The notes under the pieces were generated by a model. That model worked only from the letters and a program-made list of their open reading frames with translations. It was not told the DNA's origin and searched no databases. From the NCBI GenBank assembly GCA_964411125.1, contig CAYPJU010000025.1, positions 1 through 64,000 of the forward strand: 64,000 nucleotides of DNA, read 5' to 3'. The stretch is from JBFIHF01 sp964411125 (GTDB lineage: Bacteria > Myxococcota_A > Bradymonadia > Bradymonadales > Bradymonadaceae). The position numbers and the translations under genes are program-made. This document shows, in pieces, positions 27,669-37,085 of the stretch (position 1 is its first letter; the number at the start of each line of letters is the position of its first letter).

Positions 27669-29548
27669 GGGGTCTCCTTCGGCGCGGCTTCGGTGCTTTC
27701 TCCGGCCGGCGTGTCGGCCGTGGGCGTGTCATCCGTCGCGTCTTGCGTGGTGTTCCCGCTCTCGTCGGCGGGCGCCTCGGTCGCGTTCGGATCGCCCTGT
27801 TCGACAATTTTGAACTCGACGCGGCGGTTCTTCGCGTTGGCTTCCGCGGACGACCCCTTCTCGAGGGGCTGCGACTCTCCGTAGCCCACCGCGGTAAGCC
27901 GCTCCGCCGCGATCCCTCGGCCCACGAGATAGTCGCGGACCGCATTCGCGCGACGCTCCGACAGTTCCTGGTTCGAACGTGTCGAGCCCTTCGTGTCGGT
28001 GTGTCCGGCGACTTCGACCTTCGTCACTTCCGGGGCTCGCTTCAAGATGAAGGCGACCTGGTTGAGCACGTCGAAGGACTCCTCGAGCAGGACGTCCGAT
28101 TTGTTCTCGAAGCTGACCTTGCTCGTGATCTCGATCTGCGAGTCGGTCCGCGTCGCCTTCACTTCGGCGGGCGGGCAGCCCCGGTCCTCCAGCATTCCCG
28201 GCTCGTTCGGGCAGGCGTCTTCGGCATCGGGAATCTCGTCGGCGTCGTTGTCGGGCTCGGGGCAACCATCGTCATCCTCGAAGCCGTCCATGTCTTCGGG
28301 CTCGGCCGGGCACTGGTCGGTAGCGTCGAGAACCTCGTCACCGTCGTTGTCTGGATCGGGACATCCGTCGTCGTCCTCGAAGCCGTCGGCGTCTTCGGCC
28401 TCTTCGCGGCACTGGTCGTCCTCGTCGTAGACTCCGTCGCCGTCGTTGTCGGGATCGGGGCAACCGTCTTCGTCCTCGAAACCGTCCATGTCCTCGGGCG
28501 ACAGCGGGCATTCGTCGTCGCCGTCGGCGATCGCGTCACCGTCGTTGTCGAGCTCGGGGCATCCATCCCCGTCCTCGTAGCCGTCGGCGTCTTCGGCCTC
28601 TTCGGGACAGGCGTCGGCGGAGTTGTCGACGCCGTCGTCGTCGAAGTCGTCGTCGCGTTCGGCGTACCCCACACCGAAGAGCATGCGAAACTCGGGCGCA
28701 CCGAGACCGGCGAGCATACCGCTCCCTGCAGCCATCGTGACCTGCACACCGCTCGTCGTGATCAGTTTACCCCCGAGGAGGCCCTCGACGGGGGTGTTGG
28801 GCGTCGACCCGAAATCCTGTGCCGGCGTCCGGCCGAAGATGTCGCCTGTCGCGAGGAGCATCCCGCGTAGAATCTCGACCTCGGCCGCGAGCCCGAAGAC
28901 GAGGGCGTTGCCGATCACGCCGTCGGCGCCGAACCTCGCTTCCTCGCGAAAGAGAGCGCCGAAGTTGCCGCCGATCCAAAGCGGCCCGAAGTGGCCGTCG
29001 AGCGCCAGCCGCGGACCGAACGTCACGCCGGGCGAACCGACGAAGTACTCTTCGGCACCCGTTGGCACGGTGAAGTCGAGCAAGAGTCCGGCTCCGAAGC
29101 CGCCGTCGTCGTCGCCGGTGTGGAAGAGCGAGGCCTGGGCGCGGAAACGCACGTCGCCCAGCGCCGACTCGTTGAAAGCAGTGGGGAGGTCCCCCTCCGT
29201 GATGAAATAGAAGGGGATGTCGACGCCGAGCTGGAGGAACCCGAACAGACCCAGCGCAGCTTGCGCGTGAACCGCGATCTGCTGGTCCACGACCGGCGTT
29301 TCGACCACCTCGTCGGGGTCGTTGATGTCTTCTTCGACCACCACGATGGAGCGCGACGAGTAGTTCAGCAGTGCCCCGGCCGCTGGCTTCCACGCCTCGA
29401 GCACCTGCGAGCCCTCGGTCGCGAATGCGCCGTGGGGGGCCGTCGCCGGGGTGAACGTCTGCGCGTCGAAATCCTGACCACTCGCCGACGCCGCCCACAG
29501 CGTCACTGCCGCCGCCGCCAGAACCGCACTGAAACGCCGAGACTGCAT
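27665..29548 (-). CDS. OmpA-family protein with thrombospondin type-3 repeats
   Basis: A 627-residue outer-membrane protein. The start at 29548 (MQSRRFS) follows AGGGAG and gives a signal peptide ending ASASGQ. Residues 25-300 look like a beta-barrel. Next come four exact-length 33-residue TSP3 calcium-binding repeats (each with DxDGxEDxDGCPxxDNDxD). Then a C-terminal OmpA domain that binds peptidoglycan follows, with the HTDTKGSTRSNQELSERRA motif holding the Asp and Arg that contact diaminopimelate. A Thr/Ala/Glu-rich tail closes the protein. It is the middle gene of an operon: a Cys-rich lipoprotein lies 14 bp upstream and the barrel gene overlaps downstream. Likely tethers the outer membrane to the wall. 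Confidence 0.93.
   Translation of the reverse strand: MQSRRFSAVLAAAAVTLWAASASGQDFDAQTFTPATAPHGAFATEGSQVLEAWKPAAGALLNYSSRSIVVVEEDINDPDEVVETPVVDQQIAVHAQAALGLFGFLQLGVDIPFYFITEGDLPTAFNESALGDVRFRAQASLFHTGDDDGGFGAGLLLDFTVPTGAEEYFVGSPGVTFGPRLALDGHFGPLWIGGNFGALFREEARFGADGVIGNALVFGLAAEVEILRGMLLATGDIFGRTPAQDFGSTPNTPVEGLLGGKLITTSGVQVTMAAGSGMLAGLGAPEFRMLFGVGYAERDDDFDDDGVDNSADACPEEAEDADGYEDGDGCPELDNDGDAIADGDDECPLSPEDMDGFEDEDGCPDPDNDGDGVYDEDDQCREEAEDADGFEDDDGCPDPDNDGDEVLDATDQCPAEPEDMDGFEDDDGCPEPDNDADEIPDAEDACPNEPGMLEDRGCPPAEVKATRTDSQIEITSKVSFENKSDVLLEESFDVLNQVAFILKRAPEVTKVEVAGHTDTKGSTRSNQELSERRANAVRDYLVGRGIAAERLTAVGYGESQPLEKGSSAEANAKNRRVEFKIVEQGDPNATEAPADESGNTTQDATDDTPTADTPAGESTEAAPKETP
28217..28612 (-). 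repeat. Four 99-bp TSP3 repeats
   Basis: Four back-to-back units of exactly 33 codons encode ACPEEAEDADGYEDGDGC-type modules. Units 1 and 3 share EEAED, and units 2 and 4 share PEDMDGFED, hinting that a two-unit block was duplicated. Aspartates fit calcium coordination. Confidence 0.88.
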
Positions 29549-29562
29549 CGTCACTCCCTGAC

Positions 29563-30276
29563 TCAAATGTCGTCGCGATCGACCGGATTGTTCATTGGTT
29601 CACCGGGGGACGCGCCGCCGATCTGGCCGTCCCCGAGATCGAGGGACGGGTCCAACTCGAAGACTTCGTTGAAGCAGGTCTCGATCTCGTTGCAGAGCCC
29701 GTCGTCCACTCGATCGACGCACGCGTCGGTCCGCGACCAGCTCGTATCGGTGTTCGTGCGGCCCAGCAGGAAGCAGCGGTTGCGCAGCTCCGAGGTGCTC
29801 GCCGACCCGTTGCAGCGACCCACTGCAGCGATGAATGCCTCGCAGCGGTTCTCACGGTCCGCGCTGATCTCGATCCGGCGATAGCAGGTCTGCGGCGCGT
29901 CGACCTCGCGGGTCTCTTCGCACGACAGACCGAGGACGCAGTTGCCGAACGAGTCGACCGCTTCGTCGCTCCACGGGCAGGGAAGGCCGTCACATGTCCC
30001 GCGGATCGTCGCGCGGCAGTCCGCCTCGCAGTTTTCCTCGCCCGCCTGGCACTCTTCGAGGTGCGAGCACATCTCTGCGCAGGTCACCGATCCGGCGGGC
30101 CCGTCGATCGCCCGACACACACCCTCCTCGCAGATGTGTCCGTCGCGGCAGTCGTCGTCACGGTTGTTGCAGAACTCACCTTCGATGCCCTGCTTGGTCG
30201 TCTCGCCGGCGCGGCATCCCAGCAGGACGCTCGGTAGAGCGAGAAAGGCGACGATCAGCATCAGACGATTTCCCAT
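29563..30276 (-). CDS. Cys-rich lipoprotein, paralogue 1
   Basis: A 237-residue exported protein with lipobox LLGC; the start at 30276 (MGNRLML) yields a normal signal peptide. The mature protein opens with a GEFCNNRDDDCRDGHIC module, continues with CAEMCSHLEECQ and a CYRRIEIS segment, and has 18 or more cysteines. It is clearly homologous to the protein at 31262-31867: GEYCNGRDSDCRAG, QTCYTRIEI and RTSVDDAW match in order. No known family recognised. It is first in the operon with the OmpA-family and barrel genes and points away from its paralogue, with the SIMPL gene between. Probably an envelope protein stabilised by disulphides. Confidence 0.8.
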   Translation of the reverse strand: MGNRLMLIVAFLALPSVLLGCRAGETTKQGIEGEFCNNRDDDCRDGHICEEGVCRAIDGPAGSVTCAEMCSHLEECQAGEENCEADCRATIRGTCDGLPCPWSDEAVDSFGNCVLGLSCEETREVDAPQTCYRRIEISADRENRCEAFIAAVGRCNGSASTSELRNRCFLLGRTNTDTSWSRTDACVDRVDDGLCNEIETCFNEVFELDPSLDLGDGQIGGASPGEPMNNPVDRDDI

Positions 30277-30587
30277 GGGATACCCCGGAGCTTCGGCAGT
30301 CAGTTGTGCGGCCCATCGATCGGCCGTCTTCATCGTCACGCAGCATGTCGCGATTTCGCGTGCCACGCCAGTTTCCTCATGTTCGCCCCGCGCGACGGGA
30401 ATTTCCCGGCGTCGTCAGAAAACATCGGACCGAACCTTCGGCGGCGACACCTTCCCGCGAAACGGTTCGTCTGTCCAGCGGAGGGAGGCCTCGAGACATC
30501 GCCTCGCGCCGGGGGACCTCGGCCCGACACGAGGACCTTGAACCCGGACCCGGACCGCGCTAAATCCACCTCTCACCCGGAGGAAAC
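30277..30587. other. 311-bp divergent intergenic region
   Basis: Separates the leftward Cys-rich lipoprotein operon from the rightward SIMPL gene and must hold both promoters. I could not identify convincing -35/-10 pairs or an operator. The right end carries a strong ribosome site (GGAGGAAA before ATG 30588). Confidence 0.6.
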
Positions 30588-31265
30588 ATGCAGCGTTCGG
30601 ATCAGACCATCACCAACCCCCACGGGGTCACCGTCTTCGGCTCCGCCGTGCTCCGCGTCGAGCCGGACTTTGCGACCCTCGACTTCAGTGTCAGCGGCGA
30701 GTCCGACAAAGCCTCGACCGCACTTCACGACGTCTACACCGCGGCGTCTGGAATCGCCGATCGTCTGCGCAGCCTCGGTCTCGGGGAAGCGGAGTACCGG
30801 GCGTCGCGTCCCAAGATCAACGAGTACGGCCACGAAAGCAGCTTCGCGCGTTTCCGCTCCACGATCGATTTCAACGTCACCCTGCGCGACCTCGACCTCA
30901 TCGAGAGTGCCCTCACGCAGGCCGTCGACGGCGGGGCCCTCAACGTAAAGCTCGTCTACCGCACCTCCAACCTCCGCGCGGCGCGGACCGAAGCCCAACA
31001 GACCGCCGTCCTCGCCGCCTTTCGCAAGGCCGACACGATCGGCGAGGCGGGGGGCATTCGCCTCGGTCGGATTCTTCACATCGAAGACATCGATCCCGAC
31101 CGCCTGGAGCGAGAGGGCGACAACCTCGCCGAGATCGACTACTTCAACACGACCGGCGCCTACGATCCCGGCGCCGTCGTCGTGCGCGCCGCCGTGCGCG
31201 TCTCTTTCTCGATCAAGGGGACCGGAGCTCCGGAGGTCACCGGTACGTACAGCGTGATCGGATGA
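30588..31265 (+). CDS. SIMPL domain (DUF541) protein
   Basis: A 225-residue protein matching the SIMPL/DUF541 family: VTVFGSAVLRVEPDFATLDFSV at the start, a helix with ASGIADRLRSLGL, the FRSTIDFNVTLRDLD strand, and a final AVRVSFSI strand. Relatives such as BP26 form oligomeric channels or rings, and SIMPL was named for interaction with a mouse signalling kinase. No signal peptide is visible here, unlike many relatives, so it may be cytoplasmic. GGAGGAAA precedes the ATG. Its stop overlaps the next gene's ATG (ATGA), coupling it to Cys-rich lipoprotein paralogue 2. Confidence 0.88.
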   Translation: MQRSDQTITNPHGVTVFGSAVLRVEPDFATLDFSVSGESDKASTALHDVYTAASGIADRLRSLGLGEAEYRASRPKINEYGHESSFARFRSTIDFNVTLRDLDLIESALTQAVDGGALNVKLVYRTSNLRAARTEAQQTAVLAAFRKADTIGEAGGIRLGRILHIEDIDPDRLEREGDNLAEIDYFNTTGAYDPGAVVVRAAVRVSFSIKGTGAPEVTGTYSVIG

Positions 31266-31867
31266 CCCGCTTGATCCCACTCTTCATCGTGGCATCCCTC
31301 GCCGCATCGCTCTTCGCGTGCAACGCCGAAGACGAAATGCGCACGGGCGGAGTCGGCGAGTATTGCAACGGCCGAGACAGCGACTGCCGCGCCGGGCTCG
31401 TCTGTCTGCAGGGCGTCTGCGATTCGCTGGGACCCCGGCCGACCTACGACTGCGACGACATCTGCGAGCGGCTGGGGGAATGCGGCGCACTCGGCGAGGC
31501 GTGTGCAAGCGACTGCCGACTCACGACCGCGGATTGGTCGTTCGCTGCGCGCGACGAATTCGGCATCTGCCTCGTCGAGGACCTCACCTGCGGCGAGGCG
31601 GTCGCCGATTTCGCCCCGCAGACCTGTTACACCCGGATCGAGATCCCTTCGGAACGGCTCGCCCGATGCTCCGCGTTCGACGACACGGCGGCCGACTGTG
31701 GCGCCTCTCTTCGCGACCGTGAGGAGCTCATCGAGACCTGCTACGCCCTCGCGCGTACCAGCGTCGACGACGCCTGGCGCCCCGCCGAGGATTGCGCCGA
31801 CCTCGCCGACTGCGCGGCTACTCGCGCCTGCCTCACGTCCGCCTTCGGAACCACCGTCCGTTTTTGA
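31262..31867 (+). CDS. Cys-rich lipoprotein, paralogue 2
   Basis: A 201-residue protein with a signal peptide and lipobox FAC. It starts with GEYCNGRDSDCRAGLVC and continues with CDDICERLGEC, ASDCRL, the QTCYTRIEI segment and final CAATRACL. The order and spacing of these match paralogue 1 on the other side of the SIMPL gene, so the pair comes from a duplication now arranged divergently. This copy lacks the Asp/Pro-rich C-terminal tail of paralogue 1. Its ATG overlaps the SIMPL stop, so it is translated from the same message. Function unknown. Confidence 0.8.
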   Translation: MTRLIPLFIVASLAASLFACNAEDEMRTGGVGEYCNGRDSDCRAGLVCLQGVCDSLGPRPTYDCDDICERLGECGALGEACASDCRLTTADWSFAARDEFGICLVEDLTCGEAVADFAPQTCYTRIEIPSERLARCSAFDDTAADCGASLRDREELIETCYALARTSVDDAWRPAEDCADLADCAATRACLTSAFGTTVRF

Positions 31868-31972
31868 TCGGCGGGCTCACCACCCCGCCCCCGGCACCCC
31901 AACACCCAGGTCGACAGCGACCGAAGCCTGTCCTATCGTGCCGCGCGAAACGAGATTTGAGAGGGACGCAGC

Positions 31973-32671
31973 ATGAAAAAAGTCTACGAATCGGCGTCCG
32001 CCGCCATCAGCGATTTGCAGGACGGCGCGACGATCATGAGCGGCGGCTTCGGCCTCTGCGGAAACCCCGAAAACCTGATCCGCGCGTTGCGCGACCGCGG
32101 GACGAAGGACCTGACGGTCATCAGCAACAACTGCGGCACCGACGAGTACGGGCTAGGGATCCTGCTGCAGACGCGGCAGATCGCCAAGATGATCTCGTCC
32201 TACGTCGGCGAGAACAAGAACTTCGAACAGCAGTTCCTGTCCGGCGAGCTCGAGGTCGAGCTCACGCCGCAAGGGACGCTCGCCGAGCGGATTCGGGCCG
32301 CCGGAGCCGGCATCCCCGCGTTCTTCACCCCGACCGGCGTCGGCACGAAGGTCGCCGAAGGAAAGGAGACGAGGGAGTTCGACGGCGTCACCTACCTCAT
32401 GGAGCGGTCGCTGCCGGCGGATTTCGCGTTCGTGAAGGCGTGGAAGGGGGACCGACTCGGAAACCTCGTCTTCCGCAAGACGGCTCGCAACTTCAACTCG
32501 ATCATGGCGACGGCCGCGAAGATCACCATCGCCGAAGTCGAAGAGCTCGTCGAACCGGGTGAGCTCGATCCCGACGAGATCCACACCCCATCCATCTTCG
32601 TCCAGCGAATCATCCAGGGCGAAGGGTACGAGAAATGGATCGAACAGCGCACTACCCGCCCCCGAAACTGA
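31973..32671 (+). CDS. scoA: 3-oxoacid CoA-transferase subunit A
   Basis: Alpha subunit of a class I CoA-transferase (succinyl-CoA:acetoacetate type), which activates acetoacetate with CoA from succinyl-CoA so that ketone bodies and polyhydroxybutyrate products can enter the citric acid cycle. The 232-residue length is usual. Diagnostic segments are the glycine-rich SGGFGLCGNPENLI, VISNNCGTDEYGLG, SYVGENKNFE, and FFTPTGVGTKVAEGKE. GAGAGGGA precedes the ATG. The beta subunit follows after 10 bp, forming a two-gene operon closed by a strong terminator. Confidence 0.95.
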   Translation: MKKVYESASAAISDLQDGATIMSGGFGLCGNPENLIRALRDRGTKDLTVISNNCGTDEYGLGILLQTRQIAKMISSYVGENKNFEQQFLSGELEVELTPQGTLAERIRAAGAGIPAFFTPTGVGTKVAEGKETREFDGVTYLMERSLPADFAFVKAWKGDRLGNLVFRKTARNFNSIMATAAKITIAEVEELVEPGELDPDEIHTPSIFVQRIIQGEGYEKWIEQRTTRPRN

Positions 32672-32681
32672 GGAGACGACC

Positions 32682-33338
<657 letters not shown>

Positions 33339-33391
33339 ACCCCGACCCGGCGACATACGTGGTCCTGCGAACGACCGCATGAAACGGGGAG

Positions 33392-33427
33392 AAGAGACGA
33401 ATGGCCACGCCATTCGTCTCTTTTTTT
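33392..33427 (+). terminator. Intrinsic terminator of the CoA-transferase operon
   Basis: Perfect 14-bp stem (33392-33405 with 33409-33422), a 3-nt loop and a run of seven T residues (33421-33427). One of the strongest terminators in the window. Confidence 0.92.
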
Positions 33428-33497
33428 GACCGTCCGGGAATAACGGGAGTACCATCGCGGTGTCCCACAACCTTTGGACTAAAACGGAGAACCGCAC

Positions 33498-33809
33498 ATG
33501 AAAGGTCTCAAACTCATCCTCGCCTCGCTGCTCACCGTGACGTTCGCGTTCGGCACCGTGGCCTGTGACAGCAAGACGCAAGAAGCCGCCGAAGACAAAG
33601 TCGAAGCTCAGGCCGAGCAGGCAGAGGAGGCCGCTGAGGCAGCCGACGAAGCTGGCAACGAAGCCAAAGAAGAGGCGATGGAAGAGAAGGCGGAGGCGCT
33701 CGAAGAGAAGGCCGACGAGGTCGACGACAGCGACGAAGCTGCTGCCGCCGAGCTGGCCGGCGAGAACGGCGAAGAGGCCCCCGAAGGTGGCGCCGAATCG
33801 GCTCCCTGA
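33498..33809 (+). CDS. Small Ala/Glu-rich coiled-coil lipoprotein
   Basis: A 103-residue protein with GGAGA before the ATG and a signal peptide ending in lipobox VAC. The mature part is almost wholly Ala, Glu, Asp and Lys in heptad-like order (AEQAEEAAEAADEAGNEAKEE), predicting a long acidic helix similar in style to Lpp-type or stress-related lipoproteins. It lies between two strong terminators and is therefore a single-gene unit, often a sign of high expression. Family unknown. Confidence 0.85.
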   Translation: MKGLKLILASLLTVTFAFGTVACDSKTQEAAEDKVEAQAEQAEEAAEAADEAGNEAKEEAMEEKAEALEEKADEVDDSDEAAAAELAGENGEEAPEGGAESAP

Positions 33810-33833
33810 GCGAGGTTTCTTCGTTACGACATC

Positions 33834-33865
33834 AAGCCCCGGACGCGTTCGTTCGGGGCTTTTTT
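33834..33865 (+). terminator. Intrinsic terminator after the small lipoprotein
   Basis: AAGCCCCG pairs with CGGGGCTT across a short loop and is followed by six T residues. It ends the monocistronic lipoprotein transcript. Confidence 0.85.
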
Positions 33866-34029
33866 CGTACCGTGAATCCCGGCGTCGGAACTTTCAGCTT
33901 TCTTCAGAGACGCTCTCGCCCACTGTGCGGTATACGGAGGGCGAAAGTCGGTTTCCAAGAGATTGCGCGTCCGATCGATTCGCGGTATACGCGCAACGCG
34001 CAAAAAAATGATGAGTTTGGAGGACTAAG

Positions 34030-35538
34030 ATGCGTTCCAAGTTGACCCGTTTGCTCGCATTCACCGTCGTCGGTTTCATGACCTACGGCGCTTCGATCGA
34101 CGAAGCTCACGCGGACCGTCGGTCCTCGCTGGCAGGCAATCTGCTCATCAGCGACCAGGACGACATGTATATCTACCCGCAGTTGACGGTGGATTACCGC
34201 AACCTGGTTTCGTTCGACTACTTCCCCGGCAACAGCCTCTCCAACGTGCTCAGCTCGGGCGCGTCTCCCACGACGGGGCAGGGGGGCGGTGGTCTCGACC
34301 CGAACGCCAACAACGATGAAGGCGATCCCAACGGCCTGGGCCCGGTCTCCGAAGACGCGGCGAGCCTGCCCAACGGACCGATCGCCATGGGCGGAGCCGG
34401 CCTGCTTCTCTTCGGAGACGAAGGGTTCGCTTTCGGCATCTCCACCCACCGCCAGGACACCTACGGCGCTACGCCCCAGGCTTTCCTCGGCGCCGGCGAC
34501 CTCCAGCTCTACTCGCAGCCGATGCGGAGCTGGTCGTTCCTCGGCCACAACAGCCCGCTGCCGCTCGCGCCGACCCAGCCGTCCGCGACTCCGACGCCGA
34601 ACGGCGCCGCAAGCACGGCGAGCGGCATCCCGGGGGTCTTCCTGCAGCCGCTGCAGCTCGCCGACCTTCTCTTCGGTGTTTCGCTGGGCGACACCGGGTC
34701 GCTGGGCGCCCGACTCTCGATCGGCCAGGCGATCTTCCGTGAAGAACGGCTCGGTCAGAACGTCGAGGACCTCGAGAGCTGGACCGCCACCGCCATCGAC
34801 CTCGTGGTCGGTTTCAGCCTACGCGGTGCCATCTACCTCGACCTGAACCTCGAGCTCGCGCTCGGCTTCTTCGGCAATACCTACGAAACGAGCGAGTCGA
34901 GCGAGCCCAACTATGAAGATACGGCGTCGCTGGCGCCGTCTTTCTCGCTTTCGGGCCGCTCGATCGTCGACCTCCGCGAGTCCGTGAAGCTCGGCATCCT
35001 CGGTGTCATCCACGTCAACTCCGCCAACGTGAACGACGAGTTCGGCGTCTCGGCCGGGTCGGCGACGAACCCCGACGAGACCTCCTACTCCAGCTCGAAC
35101 TTCTTCCTCGAAGCGGGCGCCGGTCCCATGTACCAGCTCCCCGACAAGACGGAGATCGCAGCGTACGCGACCGTCGGTTTCGGCACCTCCAGCTACAGCG
35201 ACGAGGGCCGTACATTCACCACCTCCGGCCTCTTGCTCCCGGGCTTCAAGCTCGCGATGGAGCACTGGATCCTCGAGTGGCTCACCTTCCGCACCGGGCT
35301 CTCCTCGCGCTACTACTTCGCGTTCCAGAGCCGTGAATTCGAGAGCAACGCCGATCCGAACGTCTCGGCCGCATCGACCTTCTACGAGTTCCTCTGGTCG
35401 GCCGGTCTCGGGATCGCCGTCGGGAACTTCGAACTCAACGGAACGCTGCAGACCCCGTTCGTCACGAACGGTCCGGCGCTCCTCGGCGGCACGGGCTCCG
35501 GCATGTGGACGCTGCTCAACGCGACCTACAAGTTCTGA
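34030..35538 (+). CDS. Outer-membrane beta-barrel protein
   Basis: A 502-residue protein with TTGGAGG before the ATG and a signal peptide ending DEAHA. The long mature region alternates strands and Ser/Gly/Asn-rich turns, and the chain ends in YKF, the terminal aromatic signature recognised by the Bam machinery. A low-complexity loop near residues 75-110 (GGGGLDPNANNDEGD) is probably surface-exposed. It could be a FadL-like or hypothetical porin-type barrel; I do not see a definite family. Five bp separate it from the following membrane protein gene, so the two are likely co-transcribed. Confidence 0.82.
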   Translation: MRSKLTRLLAFTVVGFMTYGASIDEAHADRRSSLAGNLLISDQDDMYIYPQLTVDYRNLVSFDYFPGNSLSNVLSSGASPTTGQGGGGLDPNANNDEGDPNGLGPVSEDAASLPNGPIAMGGAGLLLFGDEGFAFGISTHRQDTYGATPQAFLGAGDLQLYSQPMRSWSFLGHNSPLPLAPTQPSATPTPNGAASTASGIPGVFLQPLQLADLLFGVSLGDTGSLGARLSIGQAIFREERLGQNVEDLESWTATAIDLVVGFSLRGAIYLDLNLELALGFFGNTYETSESSEPNYEDTASLAPSFSLSGRSIVDLRESVKLGILGVIHVNSANVNDEFGVSAGSATNPDETSYSSSNFFLEAGAGPMYQLPDKTEIAAYATVGFGTSSYSDEGRTFTTSGLLLPGFKLAMEHWILEWLTFRTGLSSRYYFAFQSREFESNADPNVSAASTFYEFLWSAGLGIAVGNFELNGTLQTPFVTNGPALLGGTGSGMWTLLNATYKF

Positions 35539-35543
35539 GCTAG

Positions 35544-37085
35544 ATGTTCCGGGCGCCTGGCGCACCATACGAGCTCGAGGCAGAACACGACGAGGCGGCT
35601 CCGGAGACGGTCCGCCTCGCGCCGTCTCGGGGACTCCTCGAAGCCCTCCGCAACGGGTGGACCGAGCGCGCGTTTCTCGCGCCGCTCCTCGTCTTCCTCG
35701 TGTCGTTCGGCATCTTTGCCGCCTTCTCGGCGAACCACGTCGTCAAACAGTCGACCGATCCGCATTTCGTCTATCTCGCAGAGACGATGAACTCGATGGT
35801 CGCCGCGAGCCTCGGTTCGGACGAAGCGCAGGAGCGGCGCTCGAACCGTCTCCCCTTCGAGCTCGAACGAAACCCGCCCCACGGCAACGACTGGGCTTCC
35901 TTCTGGGAGATCGAGCTCGACGGCGGTGAGCAGGTCCGCGGGTTCTGGCTCGACAAGCAGGGGCAAGGGCGTTTCAAGCTGCTGGGCAAGGAGGAGGCGC
36001 TCTTCCTGGAACGCAGCGACGTCGTGCGGGCGAAGAAGAAGCGCCGCCACTTCGTCTCGTTCCCGCCCGGACCTGCCGTCTTGATGATGCCGTTCGTCGC
36101 CGCGGTCGGCTCCGACCTCAACGACGTGCTCTTCACCATCTTCTTCGCCTCGCTCAACGTCGCGCTCGTCTACATCCTGCTTCGGCGCCTCGCCCGCGGC
36201 GGACGCACCGGTCGAGGTCGAAGTGAAAACCTGTGGCTCACCGCGCTCTTCGGGTTCGGTACCGTCCACCTCTGGTGTTCGATCCTCGGCCAGGTCTGGT
36301 TCACGGCGCTCGTCATCGGCGTCACGTTCTCACTCCTCTACATCCTGTGCGCGATGGACACCCGCCGCCCGTTCCTCGCAGGGTGCTTCCTCGCCGCCGC
36401 CTTCGCGACGCGAACACCGTTGCTCTTCTCGTGCGTCTTCTTCTACGCGTTCGTCTTCTTCCCCGGCGGGAGACTACGCCGCGAAGGGTGGGGCGAGGCC
36501 GTGCGGAAGATCGCGCTCTTCTCGGCACCTTGCATCGTCGTGGGGTTGTCGCTGCTCTGGATGAACTTCGTGCGGTTCGGCGAGGCGACGGAGTTCGGGC
36601 ACACCTACCTCGCGACCGGCACCCTCGCCCGGATTCGCGACTACGGCCTCTTCAACTTCCACTTCCTCTCCAAGAACCTCGCCGCGCTCTTCACCCTGCT
36701 CCCGCGCATTCAGCCCAACGCTCCGTACATCCTGATCAGCCTGCACGGGATGAGCATCTTCGCGACGACCCCGGCTTTCATCTACCTGCTCCGCCCGCTT
36801 GCGAGAGAGAACGTCGCCGAAGTCTTCTGGCATCGACTCTGTTGGGGGACCGTCGCGGCCATCGCGGCGACGCACCTCCTCTACCAGAACACCGGCTACG
36901 AGCAGTTCGGGTACCGTTTCGCGCTCGATTACATGCCGTATCTGATCGTCTTGCTCGCCATCGGGCGACGTCCGATCACGCGCGCTTTCAAGGCTGCGAT
37001 CGTCGCCGGCTTCGCGGTGAACGCGTTTGGCGCCGTGACCTTCAAACGGATGACCCAGTTCTACACCCGAGAGTTCTTCCCGTGA
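35544..37085 (+). CDS. Polytopic membrane protein, GT-C glycosyltransferase-like
   Basis: A 513-residue protein with about 9-10 predicted membrane helices, starting near residue 45. The first outside loop has the acidic TDPHFVYLAETM segment, recalling the Asp motif in the first loop of GT-C (PMT/ArnT-type) glycosyltransferases. That loop is large and polar, reaching to about residue 170 and including FWLDKQGQGRFKLLG. Late helices carry QFGYRFALDYMPYL, a pattern found in many dolichyl-mannosyl-transferase-like proteins of unknown specificity. So a lipid-linked sugar transferase is plausible but not proven. Its stop overlaps the hydratase GTG start. Confidence 0.78.
   Translation: MFRAPGAPYELEAEHDEAAPETVRLAPSRGLLEALRNGWTERAFLAPLLVFLVSFGIFAAFSANHVVKQSTDPHFVYLAETMNSMVAASLGSDEAQERRSNRLPFELERNPPHGNDWASFWEIELDGGEQVRGFWLDKQGQGRFKLLGKEEALFLERSDVVRAKKKRRHFVSFPPGPAVLMMPFVAAVGSDLNDVLFTIFFASLNVALVYILLRRLARGGRTGRGRSENLWLTALFGFGTVHLWCSILGQVWFTALVIGVTFSLLYILCAMDTRRPFLAGCFLAAAFATRTPLLFSCVFFYAFVFFPGGRLRREGWGEAVRKIALFSAPCIVVGLSLLWMNFVRFGEATEFGHTYLATGTLARIRDYGLFNFHFLSKNLAALFTLLPRIQPNAPYILISLHGMSIFATTPAFIYLLRPLARENVAEVFWHRLCWGTVAAIAATHLLYQNTGYEQFGYRFALDYMPYLIVLLAIGRRPITRAFKAAIVAGFAVNAFGAVTFKRMTQFYTREFFP

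Noticed and set aside
24209..27884. Long plus-strand frames over the sigma-54 regulator and metallo-hydrolase genes
   Set aside because: Antisense shadows; the minus strand encodes GAFTGA and HLHWDH proteins with good starts.
28217..28612. CRISPR-like periodic repeat
   Set aside because: Units are 99 bp of coding sequence with calcium-binding codon pattern, not short repeats with spacers.
36233..37081. N-terminal extension of the MhpD-type hydratase frame
   Set aside because: It overlaps the membrane-protein gene in another frame and is Arg/Pro-rich; the family starts at GTG 37082.
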